Source: Marinobacter sp. THAF197a
GTDB lineage: Bacteria; Pseudomonadota; Gammaproteobacteria; Pseudomonadales; Oleiphilaceae
Assembly (NCBI RefSeq): GCF_009363275.1
Contig: NZ_CP045324.1
Coordinates: 496,001-560,000, forward strand
Direction of reading: 5' to 3'
DNA length: 64,000 nt
The number at the start of each line of letters is the position of its first letter. Position 1 is the stretch's first letter. The translations under genes were made by a program, and so were the position numbers. The notes beneath the pieces are model-generated. The model was given only the letters and a program-made list of their open reading frames with translations. It searched no databases and was not told where the DNA came from. Positions 58,111-64,000 of this stretch are shown piece after piece.

Positions 58111-58917
58111 TCAGCGTTCCCACAGAATGCCCCGGTCGGGAACCCGTTGGCCTTTGCCCACGTTCAGCGCGTGCAGCAGGGCACGGTGAACGTAGTTCTG
58201 CGCCTGGGAGATCGATGCCCTGGCCGACAACCCACTGGCGCGCCCGGCCGCAATGGCGGCGGCCAGCGTACAACCGGTGCCGTGGAACTCATTGGCACCG
58301 ACCCTTTCCACTTCCCAGTGCATGGGTTCCGGGGCGTGGTTGTACAGGGTATTGACGATATGGATGCCCGTGCCATGGCCACCGGTGGCCAGTACCGATT
58401 GGCAGCCGGCGTCAATCAGGTTTCTGGCGGCCTGGTCAGGATCATCACTGCCACCCAATTGGGCCAGTTCAACGCCATTGGGGGTGATCATTTCCGCCCT
58501 GGGGAACAGCCGGGTTTTCATCGCCTGAACCAGCGCTTCATCGGCAAGATCGCCGCCGCCGGCGGCCTTGATGACCGGGTCGACAATCAGCGGCAACTCC
58601 GGCTGGCTGTCAAGAAACTCCACCAGCACATCGACCACATCGGCATTGCCCAGGGCGCCGGTCTTGATGGCATGGATGGGCACATCTGCTGCCAGGCACT
58701 GCAGTTGTTGCCGGATCAGCTCGGCGTTGACAGGCTCGGCGCCATAGACGTTGTTGGTGTCCTGCACGGTCAGGCAGGTCAGCACTGGCAGGGGGTGCCC
58801 GCCAAGGGAAGTAATCGCCTGGATATCGGCCTGAATGCCGGCACCACCGGAGGGGTCCAGCCCAGACAGCACCAGAACATGGGGGCGGGTGTAGCTATTA
58901 ATGGTTGCTCTCCTCAA
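58111..58917 (-). CDS. thiD: hydroxymethylpyrimidine/phosphomethylpyrimidine kinase ThiD
   Basis: About 268 residues. VLVLSGLDPSGGAGIQADIQAI, VQDTNNVYG, AIKTGALGN, VIKAAGGGDLAD and the anion-hole region FHGTGCTLAAAIAAG are all ThiD motifs. The start is unusual. TTG 58917 overlaps the hemJ stop (TTGA) but has no SD upstream. A good SD (GAGGAG) lies just downstream and is spaced seven bases before an ATT codon at 58902. So either a coupled TTG or a rare ATT start is used. Confidence 0.93.
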   Translation of the reverse strand: MRRATINSYTRPHVLVLSGLDPSGGAGIQADIQAITSLGGHPLPVLTCLTVQDTNNVYGAEPVNAELIRQQLQCLAADVPIHAIKTGALGNADVVDVLVEFLDSQPELPLIVDPVIKAAGGGDLADEALVQAMKTRLFPRAEMITPNGVELAQLGGSDDPDQAARNLIDAGCQSVLATGGHGTGIHIVNTLYNHAPEPMHWEVERVGANEFHGTGCTLAAAIAAGRASGLSARASISQAQNYVHRALLHALNVGKGQRVPDRGILWER

Positions 58918-59336
58918 AAGGGTTTTACAACAGCCAGAATGACCACCGCTAACAGAATGAATACCGGAACCTCGTTAAACCAGCGATAGAACACGTGGCT
59001 GCGGGTATTCTTGTCATCCCGGAAGACTTTCACCAAGTGGCCGCAATAGAAATGGTAGACGACCAGCAGCGCGACCAGAGCCAGTTTGGCGTGCATCCAG
59101 CCCATGCTGAAATAACCGGACACATTGTAACTGAGTAACCAGATTCCAAAGACCACCGTGGCGATCATCGAGGGTGTTGTTATGCCCCGGTACAGCTTGC
59201 GCTCCATGATCTTGAAGCGTTCGCGGCCCGGCTGGTCCTCACAGGCTGCATGGTACACGAACAGTCTGGGCAGATAGAAAATGCCGGCAAACCAGCACAC
59301 CAGAGAAATGATATGAAACGCCTTGACCCACAACAT
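58914..59336 (-). CDS. hemJ: protoporphyrinogen IX oxidase HemJ
   Basis: 140 residues with four transmembrane helices. MLWVKAFHIISLVCWFAGIFYLPRLFVYHA has the conserved haem-ligand His near residue 8, and ERKLYRGITTPSM, MHAKLALVALLVVYHFYCG and FNEVPVFILLAVVILAV are HemJ motifs. It oxidises protoporphyrinogen in the inner membrane. 3 bp after clcA; the pathway partner hemL is three genes downstream in the same operon. Confidence 0.93.
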   Translation of the reverse strand: MLWVKAFHIISLVCWFAGIFYLPRLFVYHAACEDQPGRERFKIMERKLYRGITTPSMIATVVFGIWLLSYNVSGYFSMGWMHAKLALVALLVVYHFYCGHLVKVFRDDKNTRSHVFYRWFNEVPVFILLAVVILAVVKPF

Positions 59337-59339
59337 CCA

Positions 59340-61115
59340 TCAACTCCGTCGGTATTGGTAATAGCTTTCGATATCTGATTGAAGCACGACACCATAAACC
59401 CGCTGAATCATCGGGGCTACATGGCGTTGTACGTACAGTGCCTCAGCCTGGGTCGAGTCGAATTCGTTCAGGGCCTCTTCCAGGGTGGCTTGATATTGCA
59501 CTGGCGCCACATCCCGCCGGTTGGCCGGGATTTCCATCAGGTCGACGGTGTCCGGAGGGTCGATGCCCTCTTCGGCAACCTGTTTTTCGGTGTCTTCCAG
59601 GTAGCGGGCAAGATCCACTGCCGGTAGCAGCGCGGTTGGCCCGTTGCTGCCCTCAACCAGCAACCATTTGGGTTCCGACTTCAGTGCCTTGCGGGCCTCA
59701 TCCGGGGTTAGCTCCCGATCCGTGCGCAAAATGCTCCGGTCCATGATCGCGCCCACCGACACTCGCCTTAACGCCTGGATCACTGGTGAATTCTGGTAAC
59801 TCAGGCCCTGGTTTTTCAGAATGGTCAGGAACAGGGATTTTTTGCCGAAAGCTTCACTGGTCACCAGGCTGGCGGTGGTGATGATCAGCATGCCAGGCAG
59901 AATGATGTTCGGGTTTCGAGTCAGTTCCATCAAGGCCATCAGTGCGGCCAGCGGTGCCTGTAGCACCGCCCCCATCATCGCCCCCATGCCCAGCATGGCG
60001 TAAAAGCCCACCGACGATGCCAGCTCGGGGAAGATCTGGGCGCCGATCAGCCCCATCGCTCCGCCAAGGGTCGCCCCCATGAAAATGGTCGGGCCGATCA
60101 CGCCACTTGGCATGCCAAGCCCGATAGACAACCCGGTAATCACCAGTTTTGCCACGCCCACGCCAAGCAGCAGCCAGAACCCCAATTCGCCGTGAATGGT
60201 TTCGCTGACCGTGTCGTAACCAATACCCATGGTTTCCGGAACCAGGATCGCAAACGGCACCATCAGCAGGCCAGCCACCGTGATACGGAGCAGTACCGGC
60301 CGGTGGTGATGGCGCCCCATGTTGTCCACCAGATGGATAAAAGCCGCGGCGGTAATTCCGATGATCACGGCAATCGCGAGGATCCATGGAATTTCCAGCA
60401 GAGAGTTCATCGTCAGCGCGGGCACGCTGAAGGCTGGTTCCGAGCCGTAGACGATCTGGGTAATGATGGCGGCACTGACCGCCGCCAGAATAATCGGCGT
60501 GAAGCCGGCAATGGTGTACTCCATCATCACCACTTCCATGGCGAAGATCACGCCGGCAATCGGCGTGTTGAAAGACGCCGAGATAGCGGCTGCACAGCCG
60601 CAGGCCACCAGTGTTCGTATGCTGTTGTTGGGCAGTCTCAGCCATTGCCCGAACAGGCTTGAAAACGCCGCGCCCAGGTGCACCGCAGGGCCCTCCCGGC
60701 CAGCCGACTGGCCGGATACTACGGTGGTAACCCCGGCAACAAACTGAACCATGGCGCTTTTGAACGATATGTAGCCCTGATGGTAGTTCAGGCGCTCCAT
60801 AATGTGGACGATGCCCACCTTGCGATCGTGAATGGACAGTTTGTGCAACAGAATGCCCAGACCAACGGCACCGGCCAGAGGCAGCAGCCCCCTGGTCAGG
60901 ATGTCCAGTTGCTCGAAGTTCTCTGAGCCCGCTCCGGGCAGGAAATGTTCCAGCGGCCATTCAATGGCGAGCCGGAACAACAGAATCACCGCGCCCGTGA
61001 CAATTCCGGACAACAGCCCAAGCACAGCCAGTTGTGGCAGTGCATCGACCCCCGACAGTTTCCTCCGGAAAACGGGGATCAGGTTCTCGGTGATCTGTTG
61101 CCTGATGTTACGCAT
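59340..61115 (-). CDS. CLC-type chloride channel/antiporter with CBS region
   Basis: 591 residues. About 11 transmembrane helices. The gating glutamate lies in GQSAGREGPAVHLG (GREGP); GCAAAISASFNTPIAGVIFAMEVV and GMPSGVIGPTIFMGA are the other ion-path motifs. Residues 440-590 form a cytoplasmic CBS-like pair (VSVGAIMDRSILRTDRELTPDEA..., ALYVQRH...VYGVVLQSDIESYY). First gene of the hemJ-thiD-thiE-hemL operon and divergent from argC. Whether it is a channel or a Cl/H antiporter cannot be told. Confidence 0.93.
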   Translation of the reverse strand: MRNIRQQITENLIPVFRRKLSGVDALPQLAVLGLLSGIVTGAVILLFRLAIEWPLEHFLPGAGSENFEQLDILTRGLLPLAGAVGLGILLHKLSIHDRKVGIVHIMERLNYHQGYISFKSAMVQFVAGVTTVVSGQSAGREGPAVHLGAAFSSLFGQWLRLPNNSIRTLVACGCAAAISASFNTPIAGVIFAMEVVMMEYTIAGFTPIILAAVSAAIITQIVYGSEPAFSVPALTMNSLLEIPWILAIAVIIGITAAAFIHLVDNMGRHHHRPVLLRITVAGLLMVPFAILVPETMGIGYDTVSETIHGELGFWLLLGVGVAKLVITGLSIGLGMPSGVIGPTIFMGATLGGAMGLIGAQIFPELASSVGFYAMLGMGAMMGAVLQAPLAALMALMELTRNPNIILPGMLIITTASLVTSEAFGKKSLFLTILKNQGLSYQNSPVIQALRRVSVGAIMDRSILRTDRELTPDEARKALKSEPKWLLVEGSNGPTALLPAVDLARYLEDTEKQVAEEGIDPPDTVDLMEIPANRRDVAPVQYQATLEEALNEFDSTQAEALYVQRHVAPMIQRVYGVVLQSDIESYYQYRRS

Positions 61116-61259
61116 GAGCGCCGGGTTCCGGGTCGATGGGCGGGTCCTTCAGAAGGATTCTGACAACATTGTAACCATGGGTCTGCAGGCTGCAATAAGT
61201 CCTTGGATTATCATGGTAGACTACCCGGGAATTCTGACCAGACCACGTTGGAGATGAGT

Positions 61260-62297
61260 GTGATTAAAATAGGCATCGTTGGGGGAACCGGGTACACCGG
61301 TGTTGAGCTATTGCGGATTCTTGCCGTTCATCCGGACGCAGAGGTGAAATGCATCACTTCGCGCTCCGAGGCTGGTATGCCGGTAGCTGACATGTACCCC
61401 AATCTGCGAGGGCATTTTGACCTGGCCTTCTCGGAGCCTGATTCGGCGGTGCTGGCACAGTGCGACCTGGTGTTCTTTGCCACACCCCATGGGGTTGCCA
61501 TGCGCATGGTTCCGGAGCTAATGGCCGCCGGCGTTCGTGTGGTAGACCTGTCTGCGGATTTCCGCCTGAAAGACCTGGATGTCTGGGCCAAGTGGTACGG
61601 CATGCCCCATGAAACCCCGGAGTGGGCACAAAAAGCGGTTTATGGTCTGCCTGAGGTGGCACGTGACGCGATTCGCCAGGCCCAGTTGGTCGCCAATCCT
61701 GGTTGTTATCCCACGGCGGTGCAGCTTGGCTTCCTGCCTTTGCTCGAACAGGGGCTGGTTGATCCCACCCGGCTGATTGCCGATGCCAAATCTGGTGCCA
61801 GCGGTGCCGGTCGCCAGGGTAACATCGGCATGCTACATGGTGAGATCGGTGAAAGCTTCAAGGCCTACGGTGCCTCCGGGCATCGGCACCTGCCGGAAAT
61901 CCGCCAGGGCCTGAGTCTGGCAGCTACCGGGCCGGTGGGCGTAACCTTCGTGCCGCACCTGGTACCGATGATTCGGGGTATCGAAGCCACCTTGTACGCG
62001 GAGCTGTCCGAGCCGGCGGATTTTGATCGGCTCCAGGCCCTCTACGAAGAGCGCTACAGGGCGGAGCCATTTGTGGATGTCATGCCTTTTGGCAGTCACC
62101 CGGAAACCCGAAGTGTTCGCGGCGGCAACCAGTGCCGGATGGCATTGCATCGCCAGGAACAGAGCAATGTGGTGATTGTCTCCTCGGTCATCGACAACCT
62201 GGTCAAAGGCGCTGCCGGGCAGGCAGTGCAGAACATGAATATCATGTTTGGTCTTGACGAAACCCAGGGCCTGAAGGCTCCGGCACTTCTTCCTTGA
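61260..62297 (+). CDS. argC: N-acetyl-gamma-glutamyl-phosphate reductase
   Basis: 345 residues. IKIGIVGGTGYTGVELLRIL binds NADP; the catalytic Cys is in NPGCYPTAVQLG; SGASGAGRQGNIG and FVPHLVPMIRGI are conserved. Third reaction of arginine synthesis. GTG 61260 is preferred over ATG 61254: GGAG ends six bases before GTG but touches the ATG, and the resulting N-terminus matches Pseudomonas ArgC. Followed 12 bp later by a membrane protein gene. Confidence 0.95.
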   Translation: MIKIGIVGGTGYTGVELLRILAVHPDAEVKCITSRSEAGMPVADMYPNLRGHFDLAFSEPDSAVLAQCDLVFFATPHGVAMRMVPELMAAGVRVVDLSADFRLKDLDVWAKWYGMPHETPEWAQKAVYGLPEVARDAIRQAQLVANPGCYPTAVQLGFLPLLEQGLVDPTRLIADAKSGASGAGRQGNIGMLHGEIGESFKAYGASGHRHLPEIRQGLSLAATGPVGVTFVPHLVPMIRGIEATLYAELSEPADFDRLQALYEERYRAEPFVDVMPFGSHPETRSVRGGNQCRMALHRQEQSNVVIVSSVIDNLVKGAAGQAVQNMNIMFGLDETQGLKAPALLP

Positions 62298-62309
62298 GGG
62301 CAATACAAG

Positions 62310-63050
62310 GTGAGTGATACCCGCAAACCGAACGATGAGTATGTGGTGATCCGCCACCGGCCGGGCTACCGCCTGCGCCGGACGATGATCCTGCTGGCTT
62401 TTACCGTGGTTGCCGCCATTGCAGGTTACGCTGCTGGAATGGCGCAGGGCGGGTTCCGGTTTTCATCTGCTGAAGCCTCGAACGAGCAGCTGGCACAGGA
62501 GTTGCGCAGTCTGCGGGATCAATTCCGCACCGCGCGGCAGAATCTGGTGAATCTAGAGCGCGGGCGGGCGATCGACGAACAGGCACTGCGAGAAGCCAGG
62601 AACACCATCGTTGGGCTCGAAACCCGAATATCGGAGTTGGAGGCAGACCTGACGTTCTATCGGAATATCATGGCGCCCTCAGAAACCAGTAAAGGGCTGC
62701 AGGTTGACAGCTTTACGTTGGCGTCCGCCCGTGGTGATAACACCTATCGGTTCAAGATGGTGCTAACTCAGGTTGGCAATAACAACAGTTTCATCGCCGG
62801 GCAGGTGGCCGTGAATATCATAGGCCGGTTGGGCGGTGAGAAAGAAGTGATTGCCTTGCGCGATCTGTCCGATGACATCGAGGATCTGGGGGTCAGGTTC
62901 CGGTTTCGGTACTTCCAGGATGTAGAGGGTACCTTGAGCCTTCCCCAAGGCTTTGAGCCCTACGAAATCCAGGTGGTTGCGCAGGCGCAGGGGCGGAATG
63001 CCTCACAGGCAGAACGAACATTTGATTGGGCACAGTTAACTGGGAGCTGA
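62310..63050 (+). CDS. membrane-anchored coiled-coil protein (DUF6776-like)
   Basis: 246 residues from GTG 62310 (GAGGG nine bases upstream). One transmembrane helix (about 26-45, MILLAFTVVAAIAGYAAGMA), a coiled coil (about 57-120, EQLAQELRSLRDQFRTARQNLVNLER), then a beta-rich periplasmic domain (FYRNIMAPSETSKGLQVDSF...). The YRNIMAP and LPQGFEPYEI motifs place it in the family found between argC and bactofilin/erpA genes in this lineage. Function unknown; it precedes the bactofilin gene by 3 bp, so a shared role in cell-envelope structure is plausible. Confidence 0.75.
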   Translation: MSDTRKPNDEYVVIRHRPGYRLRRTMILLAFTVVAAIAGYAAGMAQGGFRFSSAEASNEQLAQELRSLRDQFRTARQNLVNLERGRAIDEQALREARNTIVGLETRISELEADLTFYRNIMAPSETSKGLQVDSFTLASARGDNTYRFKMVLTQVGNNNSFIAGQVAVNIIGRLGGEKEVIALRDLSDDIEDLGVRFRFRYFQDVEGTLSLPQGFEPYEIQVVAQAQGRNASQAERTFDWAQLTGS

Positions 63051-63053
63051 TAC

Positions 63054-63497
63054 ATGCTGGGCAAGAAAAAACAGAAACCGCGCCGTTCCGTTGGCCATTT
63101 CGATACCTTGATTTCATCCAGAACAACCATTGAGGGCGATGTACGCTTTTCCGGCGGCTTGCACGTGGATGGCAAGATCAAAGGTCGGGTGCTGGCGGAA
63201 GAGGGCAGTGACGCTGTGGTCCGGCTGTCGGAGGTGGGGGAAATCACCGGCGATATCACTGCGCCACACATTATTATCAATGGCAAGGTGAACGGTGACG
63301 TGCGCGCCACCAGCCACCTTGAACTGGCAGAGAACGCTGCCATTAACGGTAACGTATACTATCGTCTTATCGAGATGGCCATGGGGGCATCCGTGAACGG
63401 TAATCTGGTTCGTCAGGATGAAACCAGCGGCCTGCTGACTCACAATAAAGAGTCTGTGCTGAGCGCGGAGTCAGAGGGTGAGGGTAAATCCGAATAG
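63054..63497 (+). CDS. bactofilin-family cytoskeletal protein
   Basis: 147 residues. A basic N-tail (MLGKKKQKPRR) is followed by a right-handed beta-helix of about 100 residues with the short repeats GDVRFSGGLHVDGKIKGRV, GEITGDITAPHIIINGKVNGDV and INGNVYYRLIEMAMGASVNGNLV. Bactofilins polymerise into filaments attached to the inner membrane and position other proteins. Co-transcribed with the coiled-coil membrane protein 3 bp upstream, a likely anchor. Confidence 0.92.
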   Translation: MLGKKKQKPRRSVGHFDTLISSRTTIEGDVRFSGGLHVDGKIKGRVLAEEGSDAVVRLSEVGEITGDITAPHIIINGKVNGDVRATSHLELAENAAINGNVYYRLIEMAMGASVNGNLVRQDETSGLLTHNKESVLSAESEGEGKSE

Positions 63498-63558
63498 TTG
63501 ACTGTTTTAGTCGGGAATACCATAATCCTCTGACCGCTTTATCTCCCGGAGGCATACC

Positions 63559-63912
63559 TTGAGTGTAGTTCAACAGCAAATAGCCACACCGTTGTTCTTC
63601 AGCGACAGCGCTGTTGCCAAGGTTCGCGAGTTGATCGAGGAAGAGGAGAATCCTGATCTCAAACTGCGGGTGTTCGTAACAGGTGGCGGTTGTTCGGGGT
63701 TCCAGTACGGGTTTTCGTTCGACGAGAATCAGGAAGACGACGATACCGTCATAGAGCGGGATGGAGTGAAGTTGTTGGTTGATTCCATGAGCTACCAATA
63801 CCTTGTAGGCGCCACCATTGATTATCAGGAAGGCCTTCAGGGTTCACAATTTGTGGTTCAGAATCCAAACGCCAGTTCCACCTGCGGTTGCGGCAGTTCG
63901 TTTTCCATCTGA
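63559..63912 (+). CDS. erpA: iron-sulfur cluster insertion protein ErpA
   Basis: 117 residues, A-type carrier. The three cluster cysteines are in TGGGCSGFQYG and TCGCGSSF. FSFDENQEDDDTVIERDGVKLLVD is typical. TTG 63559 is the start, with GGAGG seven bases upstream. It delivers [4Fe-4S] clusters to apo-enzymes. 61 bp after bactofilin and convergent with anmK. Confidence 0.95.
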   Translation: MSVVQQQIATPLFFSDSAVAKVRELIEEEENPDLKLRVFVTGGGCSGFQYGFSFDENQEDDDTVIERDGVKLLVDSMSYQYLVGATIDYQEGLQGSQFVVQNPNASSTCGCGSSFSI

Positions 63913-63916
63913 TGCC

Positions 63917-64000
63917 TCAAGCCGGGTAAATCGCGCCCAGCACCCGCGGGCCTCTGGCGCCGGTCACCTCGGGAAGGTTTCCGGGCTGGCCTTCGAGGGT
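63917..64000 (-). CDS. anmK: anhydro-N-acetylmuramic acid kinase, C-terminal end (partial)
   Basis: Only the last 27 codons are present: they end in NLPEVTGARGPRVLGAIYPA before TGA (63919-63917). This matches the AnmK C-terminus (VTGARxxxVLGAIYP). AnmK recycles anhydro-MurNAc from peptidoglycan. The gene order erpA-anmK convergent is known in pseudomonads. Confidence 0.8.
   Translation of the reverse strand, partial: TLEGQPGNLPEVTGARGPRVLGAIYPA

Overview
The window looks like a chromosomal segment of a Marinobacter-type marine gammaproteobacterium. The reasons are the Pseudomonas-like core gene order (ridA/oxyR/recG, rpsU-dnaG-rpoD, dksA-gluQ-cbrX-cbrA-cbrB-pcnB-folK-panB-panC-pgi, argC-erpA-anmK), the high GC content, and paired FadL-like porin plus large Ig-like lipoprotein genes resembling the AupA/AupB alkane-uptake pair described in Marinobacter. 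No prophage, insertion sequence or CRISPR array was seen.

Layout. 0-5.5 kb: ridA end, a YeeZ-like reductase, oxyR, recG, and a YbaK-HDOD fusion. 5.8-8.6 kb: a molybdopterin oxidoreductase with a DUF2489 membrane protein. 8.7-18.2 kb: two tandem copies of a porin-lipoprotein operon, each closed by its own terminator. 18.5-26.3 kb: an accessory block. It holds an orphan PEP-CTERM protein behind a sigma-54 promoter; a LuxR-type regulator fused to an alpha/beta-hydrolase domain whose catalytic triad looks lost; a divergent methyltransferase plus cyanophycin-synthetase-like ATP-grasp pair; a convergent lipoprotein; and a two-gene nucleotidyltransferase unit between tRNA-Ile2 and a tRNA-like 3' fragment. 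A near-identical 21-bp palindromic element lies in front of both the regulator/methyltransferase divergent promoter region and the lipoprotein gene, which ties these genes into one candidate regulon. 26.4-39 kb: tRNA-Ile2, rpoD-dnaG-rpsU, tsaD, plsY, folB-folK, pgi, panBC, a second folK, pcnB.

39-45.5 kb: the carbon-control locus. dksA-gluQ-cbrX-cbrA-cbrB is followed by a gene-free stretch that holds everything expected of a CrcZ small RNA: CbrB-like GGTAAC repeats, a sigma-54 promoter (GG-N10-GC), a roughly 383-nt transcript with at least four CA-rich Hfq/Crc-type motifs, and an 11-bp intrinsic terminator. cbrX is a 58-residue membrane protein overlapping the cbrA start. Both porin genes upstream in the window carry an AANAANAA-type motif directly before their ribosome binding sites, so the CrcZ circuit may control alkane/fatty-acid uptake here.

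45.7-64 kb: sfsA, a Rieske protein with a pentapeptide protein, a kinase/AAA fusion, mrcB with its probable activator lipoprotein lpoP, a DUF4382 lipoprotein, an ECF sigma/anti-sigma operon ending in a TPR-beta-barrel protein, the clcA-hemJ-thiD-thiE-hemL operon, and argC, a coiled-coil membrane protein, bactofilin, erpA and the end of anmK.
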